Assembly (NCBI GenBank): GCA_003118195.1
Contig: BEXV01000316.1
Coordinates: forward strand, 67,546-81,364
Reading direction: 5' to 3'
DNA: 13,819 nt
From: Hemicentrotus pulcherrimus
Taxonomy: Eukaryota; Echinodermata; Echinoidea; Camarodonta; Strongylocentrotidae
The notes beneath the pieces are model-generated. The model did no database searches. It was given only the letters and a program-made list of their open reading frames with translations, and had not been told where the DNA came from. Both the position numbers and the translations under genes were made by a program. Of the stretch, positions 9,301 to 13,819 are shown piece by piece; the first letter of the stretch is position 1, and every line of letters begins with the position of its first letter.

Positions 9301-10623
9301 CTACAAAGCAGCCGGAGGCATTATGTTTTCGGGTTGTCCGTCCGTCCGTACGTACGTCCGTACGTACGTCCCGTTCTCGTGATCGCGTTTTCTCAAGAAC
9401 CGATTGATTGATTCCCGCCAAACTTGGATCATGTTTGTATCTCACAGAGCCAATGAACTGATTAGATTTTGAGGTCACGAGATTCAAGGTCAAAGGTCAC
9501 AGGGCTCATTATGTATGCAAAAATAGCTCGTGATCGCGTTCTCTAAATAACCGATCGATGGATTCCTGCCAAACTTGGGACATGTATGTATCTAACAGAG
9601 CCAATGAACTGATCAGATTTTGGGGTCACAAGGTCAAAGGTCACAGGGCTCATTATGTATACAAAAATAGCTCGTGATCGCGTTATCTCAAGAACCGGTC
9701 AATGGACTCCTGCCAAACTTGGGTCATGTATGTATCTAACAGAGCCTATGAACTGATTAGATTTTGGGGTCACGAGGTCGAAGGTCAAAGGTTACAGGGC
9801 TCATTATGTATACAAAAATAGCTCGTGATCGCGTTATCTCAAGAACCGATCGATGGATTCCTGCCAAACTTGGGTCATGTATGTATCTTGCAAAGCCAAC
9901 GCACTGATTACATTTTTGGGTCATGAGGTCGAAGGTCAAAGGTTACAGGGCTCATTATGTATGCACAAATAGCTTGTGATCGCATTATCATGAGAACCAA
10001 TAGACAGATTACTACTAAACTCAAGACATGTATATATGTATCTTGCAGAGCCAATTAACTGATAAGAGTTAAGGGTCATCAGGTCAAAGGTCATGGGGCT
10101 CATTATGTACGACTATGAATAGCTTGTGAATGCATTATCATTAAAACCGACAGATGGATTACAATCAAACTTGAATTTTAAAAATAGCTTCCGTTTTGGT
10201 TCGTAAAATTGCTCTTTGGCGGATGCATCATTTTTGACTGCGCGCAGTCTAAATTCCATCTAGTTTTCTTATAATACATTGTTGAAAAAAAATGTTACTT
10301 ACATTGTAAACTGAAGTTGTATTGAAGACTTTTTTTCTTCTTCAGCAATGGTGAGAGCAAACAGTGGAATGAATGGCCTGCCATAGTTAAGTCCAACTTA
10401 AACTTGATCTAAGTCTTTGTGAACACCCCTATGGCTATTTATCCATCATCTGATGCCTTCCAAACCTAACCATACTCTTTCTGTGTCTCTTCTAGATGAG
10501 GACAGCGGTGACGACGAAGACATCGTTACCAGGAACGCCCTCAAGAAGCAGGCCCAGAGTCTGGTCGACTCCAAGACCAAGAAGCACAAGGTCCGGGCCC
10601 GCAAGAAGAAGGGTGTCAAGTAA
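104..10623 (+). CDS. ODAD3: ODAD3 (CCDC151), outer dynein arm docking complex subunit; 5'-partial, 10 exons
   Basis: Exons: 104-303, 1978-2157, 2878-3105, 4076-4198, 5077-5220, 6149-6309, 6950-7106, 7668-7823, 8876-8960, 10496-10623. All nine introns are GT-AG and the joined frame stays open for about 519 residues to a TAA. Recognised from remembered vertebrate CCDC151 by ordered matches: GDRKAYYESSQW near the start (human GDRKAFxESxQW), LENRLDKA with EAEHI, ARDAAK, AEEKK, LKYSGEA-like MKYSGEA, EEKLLKL with GHDV, NTRIKLP, then an acidic patch and a Lys/Arg-rich tail. The product is almost wholly charged alpha-helical coiled coil with no signal peptide or membrane segment. In the known family it helps anchor outer dynein arms to ciliary doublet microtubules with ODAD1 and partners; human loss causes primary ciliary dyskinesia. 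Missing here are the N-terminal exon or exons, start codon and promoter. Exons are more GC-rich than introns. No frameshift or stop is seen. Residue numbers below count from the first full codon at 106. Confidence 0.93.
649..1054. mobile_element. Retroposon-like insertion, 406 bp, with 13-bp target-site duplications
   Basis: A perfect 13-bp direct repeat, CAAATTATTTATT, lies at 636-648 and 1055-1067 and brackets the segment. Inside, 24-bp inverted arms (649-672 and 962-985, about 21 of 24 matching; core CGCGGAAGAG) enclose a purine-rich stretch with no usable ORF. Past the right arm is a simple-repeat tail of ACCTTCAA/ACATTCAAA-type units (about 1001-1050), as in many retroposons. A hammerhead-like motif on the minus strand sits beside the right arm. 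Penelope-like elements and retrozymes are known to carry hammerheads, so a non-autonomous relative is the best guess, but no reverse transcriptase is present and the family is not identified. Confidence 0.65.
928..961 (-). ncRNA. Hammerhead-ribozyme-like motif
   Basis: Read on the minus strand, the box CTGAAGA (fits CUGANGA) is followed by one T, a perfect 6-bp hairpin (GGACAG, loop TCAAC, CTGTCC), then GAAAC and GTC. Those two boxes around a stem II are the conserved hammerhead core. Stem III would be only a base pair or two with no loop, and stem I pairing is not obvious, so activity as a monomer is doubtful. It may work only as a dimer, as proposed for Penelope-type hammerheads, or be a decayed copy. 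Confidence 0.4.
1470..1995. repeat. Tandem duplication spanning the exon 2 acceptor
   Basis: Copy A is 1470-1554 plus 1757-1840; copy B is 1849-1995. They share GTATACTGTAACA at 1470 and 1849, followed by matching GAGTTAA, CCTCTGTGA, TTTGAACAAAC and AGAGAGTGGAAACA blocks, then the TAATATT and GAACAAAC blocks and the acceptor ATTACAGGAAGC. Copy A holds about 200 extra bases (1555-1756) that copy B lacks. The duplicated block runs about 20 nt into exon 2, so copy A ends with a decayed exon start. Confidence 0.75.
1789..1840 (+). pseudogene. Decoy acceptor and first bases of a duplicated exon 2
   Basis: A polypyrimidine run plus TTATTACAG (AG at 1820-1821) is followed by GAAGCAATCTGCATCATG, 23 of 26 bases matching the true junction at 1970-1995. 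The true exon lies exactly 156 nt (52 codons) downstream, so the decoy is in the same frame, but it meets TGA at 1879. Splicing here would therefore truncate ODAD3. It looks like the remnant of a duplicated exon edge, not a usable exon. Confidence 0.65.
1978..2157 (+). CDS. ODAD3: ODAD3 exon 2 of window (residues 67-126)
   Basis: Acceptor TTGTTATTACAG, donor ATG/GTAAGT, phase 0 at both ends, 180 nt. It encodes a coiled-coil segment beginning EAIRIIDQKLCEAKKRL, followed by ELEVQHDQML and then a low-complexity Ala/Thr/Asp linker (about residues 112-126) that looks less helical. It corresponds to the human region following the NRTGQ motif and containing LEELQLQH. Both edges of this exon have partial copies in the flanking introns (see 1789-1840 and 2284-2306). 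Confidence 0.9.
2284..2306 (+). repeat. Second copy of the exon 2 donor site
   Basis: ATGCAATGGTAAGTCA at the exon 2 end (from about 2150) recurs without a mismatch 133 bp downstream, with GT at 2291-2292, and is followed by a related GTGGGTG / ATGAGTG stretch. A 16-bp exact repeat this close is unlikely by chance. It provides a strong cryptic donor. Use of it would extend exon 2 into intron and meet the in-frame TAA at 2191-2193. Confidence 0.6.
2299..2654. repeat. Fold-back (MITE-like) element in intron 2
   Basis: Imperfect inverted arms at 2299-2322 and 2631-2654 match at about 20 of 24 positions around TTGGGTGTT. The motif GGTGTTAGTG also recurs at about 2330 and 2518 in the same sense and about 2624-2634 inverted. 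No ORF and no clear target-site duplication. Confidence 0.5.
2663..2816. repeat. Direct repeat of a dispersed TGTCTGTTT-AGAAGG motif
   Basis: GACTTTAAGGAATA then TAGTGTCTGTTT and CAGAAGG (2663-2710) is repeated as GACTTCAAGGGATATA, TAGTGTCTGTTT, CCAGAAGGGC (2760-2816). A third copy of the core (GGTCTGTTTTGAGCCAGAAG) lies at 1436-1468 in intron 1, directly before the tandem duplication. The family is not identified. Confidence 0.5.
2878..3105 (+). CDS. ODAD3: ODAD3 exon 3 of window (residues 127-202)
   Basis: Acceptor TACGCAG, donor AAG/GTATGT, phase 0 at both ends, 228 nt; the longest exon here. It starts ALRSLENRLDKANLKLHEAE and includes EAEHINRTYLAIKEQM and MNKDAQIARDAAK, all collinear with human CCDC151 (LENRLEKAQ, EAEHITSVYLQLK, NARDIAK). 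It is a continuous heptad-type coiled coil with an acidic stretch (DLDGEENEIDH) in its middle. This is one of the strongest family matches in the window. Confidence 0.93.
3106..4075. other. Intron 3 (970 bp, phase 0), no feature seen
   Basis: AT-rich sequence with A runs near 3391 and 3930 and a G-rich patch at 3608-3625. I found no convincing inverted repeats, RNA gene or coding segment. The short open frames here have no codon-like pattern or recognisable peptide. Confidence 0.7.
4076..4198 (+). CDS. ODAD3: ODAD3 exon 4 of window (residues 203-243)
   Basis: Acceptor CATTCAATAG, donor AGG/GTGAGT, phase 0 at both ends, 123 nt. It encodes a very charged helix (ETVYRERREREEAL, then KKQAEEKKAHAERVERR), matching the human segment with RERKKRE and KKRAEEKK. 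The frame is fixed by the phase-0 junctions on both sides and by this alignment. The composition is almost entirely Glu, Lys, Arg and Ala, typical of a long single-helix or coiled-coil rod. Confidence 0.92.
4445..4618 (-). mobile_element. tRNA-derived SINE relic
   Basis: On the minus strand, GGCTCAGTGGTAGAGG (4590-4605) fits the pol III A box and GGTTCAAAGCC (4553-4563) is a near B box, with CTTGTAA in the anticodon position between them. The T stem and acceptor stem do not pair, so this is not a working tRNA. Downstream on the same strand comes a tail with GTGCCCTTTGGCGAGGCA and GGACTTAAAGCCGTCAGTCC, a SINE body I remember as widespread in marine animal genomes. No target-site duplication is clear. 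Confidence 0.65.
4823..4983. repeat. Fold-back element with ACCATGG palindromes
   Basis: Ends are inverted: CTTGTTG at 4823-4829 and CAACAAG at 4977-4983, with imperfect pairing further in (TTAAA and CACTGA blocks). The centre holds CTACCATGG and CCATGGTAG, a 9-bp inverted pair. About 160 bp and no ORF, consistent with a small non-autonomous DNA element. Confidence 0.5.
5077..5220 (+). CDS. ODAD3: ODAD3 exon 5 of window (residues 244-291)
   Basis: Acceptor ATCCTCACAG, donor GCT/GTAAGT, phase 0 at both ends, 144 nt. It encodes LQRASIQHDDLTPEQKQF, an acidic GEEEEKK run, then TFEEAFQAMKEATGVSDLA. The end matches the human KDATGTDE region, where the coiled coil is interrupted. The Pro and Gly residues suggest a hinge between two helical rods; that structural reading is inference. 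Confidence 0.92.
5221..6148. other. Intron 5 (928 bp, phase 0), no feature seen
   Basis: AT-rich, with a short T run near 5608. An open frame at 5917-6120 on the plus strand has no recognisable peptide and no splice context that would add it to the gene in frame. No repeat arms or RNA gene were found by eye. Confidence 0.65.
6149..6309 (+). CDS. ODAD3: ODAD3 exon 6 of window (residues 292-344 plus split codon 345)
   Basis: Acceptor TGATTCACAG, donor AG/GTAAAT. It enters at phase 0 and leaves two bases (AG) of a serine codon, so the following intron is phase 2. It contains EVVNRFENQNFTYQHL, LKETNEKQVVRLKEEKSRL and EEMKYSGEAKLS, matching human LKSENEQTLVRLKQEK and LEDLKYSGEATL. The KYSGEA motif is a good family marker. 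Translation continues into the intron for only two codons before TAA, which confirms the donor. Confidence 0.93.
6310..6949. other. Intron 6 (640 bp, phase 2)
   Basis: The segment near 6388-6420 (TTTTTCAACC followed by TTTTTTATTG and GGGCACCCC) resembles the ends of hAT-type non-autonomous elements from memory, but I cannot find the partner end. Overlapping open frames on both strands at about 6392-6656 are non-coding in character. Confidence 0.5.
6950..7106 (+). CDS. ODAD3: ODAD3 exon 7 of window (residues 345-397)
   Basis: Acceptor CATGTTTTTTTCAG, donor GCA/GTAAGT. The first base completes serine 345 (AG+T), then 52 codons follow to phase 0. It encodes QRMLEEFQTHLKTEVERC and KILVQVKAGVAHLADKLQHI, matching the human segment ending HLASKLIHI. 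The downstream intron starts with a MITE-like element only 14 bases past the donor. Confidence 0.92.
7107..7667. other. Intron 7 (561 bp, phase 0)
   Basis: The first 320 bases are mostly the MITE-like element at 7121-7428. The remainder (7429-7667) is AT-rich with nothing further that I can support; it ends in the acceptor tract of exon 8. Confidence 0.8.
7121..7428. mobile_element. MITE-like fold-back element in intron 7
   Basis: Terminal arms at 7121-7145 and 7404-7428 match at 23 of 25 positions (core CACAAAGATCCTAAGT). The pairing continues imperfectly inward for about 75 bp (TTGACTGAA and TTATGGAGAGCC blocks against GGACTGAAC and TTATGGAAAGCC on the other strand). The 308-bp length, strong hairpin potential and lack of ORF are typical of MITEs. 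A related end lies at 10385-10430. I remember similar GGGTGTTTCA-AAAG ends from sea urchin DNA. Confidence 0.7.
7668..7823 (+). CDS. ODAD3: ODAD3 exon 8 of window (residues 398-449)
   Basis: Acceptor TCCTCTTTGTGCAG, donor GAG/GTAGGT, phase 0 at both ends, 156 nt. It encodes NKGHVPQAQLSAEADEFVLD, then LLATCEEKLLKLMEELDGHDV and an acidic end (RQMEEEE). It matches human [26 protein letters not shown] closely in order and spacing. Confidence 0.93.
7824..8875. other. Intron 8 (1052 bp, phase 0)
   Basis: 7885-8340 looks like a decayed dispersed repeat (see that entry). The rest is AT-rich. A CACGTG at 8531-8536 and an ATGCAAAT octamer at 8553-8560 occur close together but may well be chance. Confidence 0.75.
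7885..8340. repeat. Possible decayed dispersed repeat
   Basis: The text TATTTATAAAACGCC, then a GGCGCTGATGAGA block, a GAAGACCATTCCATAATCTT block and GTTGCACAGGCAG, runs parallel in order to a repeat I remember from sea urchin and other marine genomes, where a TATTTATAAAGCGCC start is followed by a TTCCA-type segment. There is no second copy in the window, so this rests on memory only. Confidence 0.35.
8876..8960 (+). CDS. ODAD3: ODAD3 exon 9 of window (residues 450-477)
   Basis: Acceptor AAATTTCTCACAG, donor GATG/GTAAGT, 85 nt. It enters at phase 0 and leaves one base (G), making the next intron phase 1. The peptide FQVGIEGALPSQNTRIKLP matches human FLASLEGRLPEYNTRIALP, which fixes both acceptor and frame. 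It ends TQRDTTYD, leading into the acidic C-terminal patch. At 85 nt it is the shortest exon; easily missed by gene finders. Confidence 0.9.
9066..9289. repeat. Fold-back element in intron 9
   Basis: Arms at 9066-9107 and 9249-9289 are inverted copies matching at about 35 of 42 positions, starting AAATCTTTGTT and ending TTCATTTACC. A further inner pair around TCAGAATGC is visible. Total about 224 bp, no ORF. Its right arm touches the start of the next element, so one may have inserted beside or into the other. Confidence 0.6.
9290..10261. mobile_element. Repeat element built of about 150-bp tandem units
   Basis: Starts with a hairpin (TGCCTCCG at 9293-9300, CGGAGGCA in 9313-9320), then a GTCC/GTAC simple repeat (about 9335-9373), then tandem units whose CTCGTGATCGCG starts fall at 9376, 9527, 9671, 9822, 9973 and 10123 (periods 151, 144, 151, 151, 150). 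The first four are well conserved, the fifth decays and the sixth is partial. It closes with GGCGGATGCATCATTTTTGACTG-like sequence, whose GGATGCAT mirrors the start. I remember this layout (CCTCCG hairpin, TTTTCGGGTTGTCCGTCC, closing GACTGCG) as a common marine-invertebrate repeat. No transposase is present. Confidence 0.7.
9487..10093 (+). promoter_or_regulatory. Array of DR1-type nuclear receptor half-site pairs inside the tandem units
   Basis: AGGTCAAAGGTCA, a perfect direct repeat with 1-base spacing (DR1), lies at 9487-9499, 9631-9643 and 10081-10093. The intervening units have AGGTCG-A-AGGTCA-A-AGGTTA at 9775-9794 and 9926-9945, three half-sites in a row. DR1 is the known binding form for RXR heterodimers, HNF4 and COUP-TF. 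The sites are part of the repeat unit, so function in this intron is unproven. Confidence 0.4.
10385..10430. repeat. Lone end related to the intron 7 MITE
   Basis: AGTTAAGTCCAACTTA here matches AGTTAAGTTCAACTTA of the intron 7 element at 15 of 16 positions, and TCTTTGTGAACACCCC matches its terminal TCTTTGTGATACACCC closely. The opposite end is not visible, so this is a truncated copy, about 65 bp before the last exon. Confidence 0.5.
10496..10623 (+). CDS. ODAD3: ODAD3 last coding exon (residues 478-519 and stop)
   Basis: Acceptor GTGTCTCTTCTAG; AT joins the G of exon 9 to give Asp. It encodes an acidic cluster (EDSGDDEDIVTRNALKK) and then a strongly basic tail (KTKKHKVRARKKKGVK) ended by TAA. 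The human protein shows the same acid-to-base switch (DEESEEED, then VVTRASLK, then a KKHRR-type end). This basic tail could bind tubulin or act in nuclear or ciliary sorting; nothing in the sequence decides which. Confidence 0.92.
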
Positions 10624-10842
10624 GACCGGGAACAGAACCCAGATCCTAGTCCAACGTTGGTGGAAACCGAGAGGTGATCTACACCGGAGTGTATACATAG
10701 ATTGTGTATAATGTGATATAATACTACTGCTACTATCATCTTGAGAAATTATTCCTTCCAATCTTCTTCAAATAATACTGTATGTAAAGCAGAATATGCT
10801 TTAGTCATCTTAGTTGTAGAAATGTGGGGGNGGTAGCCTGTG

Positions 10843-10988
10843 CCCTGTTTTATAAAACTTGATATCAATAAAAATGTACAATTACTTTCATGAGCTACTG
10901 AAAAAGTGGCATTTGATTGGCTGAGAGCAGATTTTGGAGTCATAGAAATCTAGCATTTGTTATTGATAACAAGTTTTAAGAAACAGGG
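10843..10988. mobile_element. 146-bp MITE-like fold-back in the 3' UTR
   Basis: It starts CCCTGTTTTATAAAACTTG and ends with its near inverse (CAAGTTTTAAGAAACAGGG); arms of about 29 bp match at about 26 positions and include TATCAATAA. The short central part has no ORF. Size, termini and hairpin potential fit a MITE; no target-site duplication is clear. Confidence 0.7.
10867..10872 (+). terminator. Proximal poly(A) signal AATAAA, inside the fold-back element
   Basis: A canonical hexamer about 245 bases after the stop, within the left arm of the 146-bp fold-back. The right arm has the inverse sequence. Downstream sequence is not strongly GU-rich, so strength is uncertain. Confidence 0.4.
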
Positions 10989-12209
10989 TTCTGGATTTTG
11001 ATTAGAATGCTATATCATTTTCTGTGGATGATCCCCTGCAGCAAAACGGTGAGAGCAATGTTTAGTTGGAGGAGAGGAAGATGGCTCCGACTACAAAAGA
11101 CATTGGTGATATGATTGCATCTCATCTTACCGACTTAAATGATATGTCAACATTGATGTTACATCCAAGGTAATTTCCGTCCATGTAGTGATGCTGCAAA
11201 CACTGCAAGTATAGAAGACATTTCTTATGTATCACCCTGTGTTATCATGCCAACTTAACCCTGCTTTTTTTTTATATAAAAAAATGTCGAGGAAACAAAG
11301 AGCCCAGTCAAATACAGGCCAGAGTGCTGGCTGTATAATTGTGAAGCCTTATCTGCTGAAAATATCCTGGAGTAAATGGAAACTGATTTAATCCTTGTTA
11401 ATACAACTTTTTAAGTGTCTGAGAGCAAAGCATACACTTTGATTCATAGGTTTTTTGTTTTACCTTGTGAAGATTATTGATAATACCTAGTTTGGTGAAA
11501 ACACCCAGGAAATCTATTGATGCATTCTGGTCAAATACAATCCTTAAACACCAACTATAGTCCGGCTTCGAAAAGCAATGACTAATGGTCTGCAGAAAGA
11601 CTACACTTCATTTAATAAATTTCAGGATATATTCATGATCCATCTTTATCACAGCACTGGCCTTATCCAAATTGTTTCAAAACTTCAGGTGTAAATTATT
11701 GAAGTGATAATATATTTACACAATTTATAATAATTTAAATGCTCGATATAAAGAGAGAATATAAACAAGTTAATTTATGGAATGTTTTATTGGAGTTAAT
11801 GCAGATAAAGGTTATATCTTGCTCAATATTTCAGTTTCTCAAGTCAAAATCTTGTTTTTATCATGCAAAGATCACCATTATACAAATTATTCATATTTTA
11901 TGTTAATAACATCTTATTATCCTCTCAAAGATCTCTTTAATTTCTAATCATAGAATATCATGATCTGGAACCTTATTTTCCTTTTTTATTGCTCATGAAT
12001 GTTTTTTTTAATATTTGTTTTGGTGTTAATCTTGTGTAGACGAAATTGCTTTGTAAACTATTAAATGAATGTACAAACTAAGTGAATGCCTCTATTATCT
12101 ACAAAATGGACTTTGCTTTTTGCAGAAATCAGAGAATGCTTGTGTACAGCTGTTCATATTTCATATTGTTATCTGTTTTCCTTGTGTATGATTGATATCT
12201 ACGGAGAAG

Positions 12210-12215
12210 AATAAA
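12210..12215 (+). terminator. Distal poly(A) signal AATAAA
   Basis: AATAAA is followed by a T/G-rich stretch (CATTTGTGGCCACTTGTTAC, about 12235-12254), the usual downstream element. Of the AATAAA copies after the stop this has the best context. Others at 11614, 12350 and 12397 are weaker or further away. Confidence 0.5.
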
Positions 12216-12639
12216 ATATTGCACAAATATTAGTCATTTGTGGCCACTTGTTACTTTCTTAAAGTGTAAGAATGAAGGGTTGGTATTGAGGTGATAGAAG
12301 TATTTGATGTAAGTTTACTGGATGTTATTTAGGGGGAAAACATAAGCTCAATAAACGTGTACATAAGTTTGTTTAATTCATGATAATATATATAACAATA
12401 AAAAAGATATGACTTAAATACAGGACAAAGATTTAAATTGCATTGTATGCATCTCAAGCGGGGTTACCATGACAATACGCAATAACGATAAAAAACTAAA
12501 ACATAAAATCAGTTTCATTTATAATTCCTAACAAATAACAATATCATACTCATTACAAACTCCAGAATAAAACTTATTTAAATTACATGTGTTTATATAT
12601 GAGAGAAATTGAAAAAGAAAAACGATGGATAGAGTAGTG

Positions 12640-13005
12640 GTTAAAGGAGAGTGGAAGTGAGGATGAGAGAGCAAGAAATGCACATATTGAGAGAGAGAGA
12701 GAGTGAGAGAAGAGTAGTAAAAGAAGATTAGTAAAAACAAATGAATGTAGTAGACGGTGAAAAGCAGAGTTGTTTAATGTCAAATGACATTCCTGAATAC
12801 CCTGAAGAAAAGAAGAACTGAAGTGTAATTATGTTGAACAAAGTTTAAAAGGGCAAAAATATGTGAGCACGATGTATTCTTCATGAGTTGAAAATATGTA
12901 AGTGAGGCAATGAGCAAAAGGAGAGAAAAGGAGTTGGGAGATAGCTAGAGAGAGAAAGTGCGAGGGAAAGAGAGGGAGAGGGGGAACGAGCATTGGAGAG
13001 AGACG
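12640..13005. repeat. Two purine-rich (GA) tracts
   Basis: The plus strand is strongly A+G in 12640-12730, including a GAGA run at 12690-12705, and again in 12900-13005 (GAGAGAGAAAG, GGGAAAGAGAGGGAGAGGGG). These are simple repeats. The minus strand reads as CT and yields spurious Leu/Ser-rich open frames. Confidence 0.7.
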
Positions 13006-13634
13006 AATTGTTTGCAAGTTGACTTGACTTTGATCTAAACTGATTGTAAGACTATTCAAATTAAGAAAATTTGTAATATGTTATTGTATATTTCCACTAT
13101 GCAGATTGCATTACATGTAACAGAAGCTCAGCAAAACACTTGTGTCTTCTGTATGTTTTTTTTTTTTTAATTGTATCTCATATTATTGTCAGCACTCCAA
13201 TAACGGTAATATGAAAACAAAACGTTTCAAATCCACTCGTGCTTGAAATAAAATCATGTTTCCTTGAGTTCCCCAAATTACTTTTCCCCCCAAATCAGCT
13301 GGCAAGACTACTAAAAACTGTTATCCTAAATGGGACACAAAATAGGAGAAACAAAGGAAAAGTGTCAAGAAAAGTGTCGCAGAGGTCGATGGAACTGTAT
13401 CTTAATCGCGGTAGCAATTTGCGCGCGAAGTGTCGGGTTAAATCGCGCGAAAATGTTCACCTGCTCCGAGTTGACTGCTTGATTACAAACGAAAATGTGC
13501 ATGCTTTAATCGAAGGTTGCTTCCAAGATTATAAAGGAAGAGAGTTATAAAACGCCTTGAAGACATGTACAGGAGAAGTTCGTTTACACTATAAGTGAAG
13601 GTATATAGGAGCCTGCTAGACTTGCTGATCCATT

Positions 13635-13819
13635 TTCTCTTCTCTTACAGTTTATGTTTTTGCTTCTTTTGCCTTCTCGTCCTGTGCTCTGCCTTCCCCA
13701 TTTTAATTTCTAAGCTGTCCAACTCCCTCTTATTCTCTCTCCCACCCAATATCTTATCTCTCCCCCTCTTTCTTTCCCTCTTACTTTCTCTACTTCTCCC
13801 CCCCCCCCTTTTTTTTCCC
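13635..13819. repeat. Pyrimidine-rich tract ending in C11-T8
   Basis: About 185 bases of C+T-rich plus strand, ending in 11 C, 8 T and CCC at the window edge. It is the complement type of the GA tracts at 12.6-13.0 kb. The extreme composition makes assembly errors here likely. Confidence 0.7.

Larger units (their letters stand above)
8961..10495. other. Intron 9 (1535 bp, phase 1)
   Basis: Dominated by repeats: a fold-back at 9066-9289, a tandem-repeat element at 9290-10261 and a lone MITE end at 10385-10430. Little unique sequence remains outside 8961-9065 and 10262-10384. Confidence 0.8.
10624..12230 (+). other. ODAD3: Probable ODAD3 3' UTR (end uncertain)
   Basis: After the stop the sequence turns AT-rich with no coding exon I can support. 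Two plausible ends exist: a short UTR ending just after 10872 and a long one of about 1.6 kb ending after 12215. It contains the fold-back element at 10843-10988 and a 30-codon open frame at 11081-11173 with no recognisable peptide. The sequence does not decide between the two ends. Confidence 0.5.
12231..13819. other. Intergenic AT-rich sequence, no supported gene
   Basis: Contains GA-rich tracts (12640-12730 and 12900-13005), a CpG-rich patch with TATA-like box (13370-13552) and a CT-rich tract to the window end (13635-13819). A plus-strand open frame at 13239-13550 crosses the CpG-rich patch, but its peptide is not recognised and looks non-coding. Confidence 0.6.

Noticed and set aside
9290..9939. 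Minus-strand open frames with repeated peptide (RSRE, DPSLAG) suggesting a repeat protein
   Set aside because: They come from the 150-bp DNA repeat being read through; stops break them and there is no start or splice support.
9376..10160. A CRISPR-like array
   Set aside because: Units are about 150 bp with no unique spacers, in an intron of an animal gene; it is a tandem repeat.
12528..13059. Minus-strand Leu/Ser-rich frames resembling membrane proteins
   Set aside because: They are translations of the GA/CT simple-repeat tracts.
13239..13550. Plus-strand 103-codon open frame
   Set aside because: No recognisable family, and it crosses a CpG-rich patch and ends at a TATA-like box; more likely promoter or repeat sequence than a protein gene.

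Overview
This is animal nuclear DNA: a split gene with short phase-matched exons and GT-AG introns of 0.5-1.7 kb, AT-rich non-coding sequence full of short fold-back repeats, and one ambiguous base (N at 10831). The only gene I can support runs left to right across 104-10623. It is the 3' part of ODAD3 (also CCDC151; relative of Chlamydomonas ODA10), a coiled-coil protein of the outer dynein arm docking complex in motile cilia. Ten coding exons join in frame into about 519 residues ending at a TAA (10621-10623). The N-terminal exon or exons and the promoter lie upstream of the window; from the remembered human length (about 595 residues) roughly 75-80 residues are missing. The repeats look like those I remember from sea urchin genomic DNA, so an echinoid or other marine deuterostome is my best guess; this is inference.

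Layout: 1-103 is the end of an upstream intron. 104-10623 holds ten exons and nine introns. Intron 1 carries a 406-bp insertion with 13-bp target-site duplications and a hammerhead-ribozyme-like motif, then a tandem duplication that copied the acceptor and first bases of exon 2. Intron 2 has an echo of the exon 2 donor, a fold-back element and a short direct repeat. Intron 4 has a tRNA-derived SINE relic and a fold-back element. Intron 7 has a clear MITE-like fold-back. Intron 8 has a probable dispersed repeat. Intron 9 has a fold-back that touches a roughly 0.95-kb element built of about five and a half 150-bp tandem units, each of the first five carrying direct-repeat-1 nuclear-receptor half-sites.

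From 10624 onward there is the 3' UTR, with a proximal poly(A) signal inside a 146-bp fold-back element and a stronger-looking distal signal at 12210. Beyond that is AT-rich sequence with GA-rich tracts (about 12.6-13.0 kb), a short CpG-rich patch with a TATA-like box (13.37-13.55 kb) and a CT-rich tract to the window end. I see no second protein gene, no functional tRNA or rRNA, and no prokaryote-type system. The interest lies in how mobile repeats have reshaped the splice, poly(A) and possibly regulatory sites of a cilia gene.
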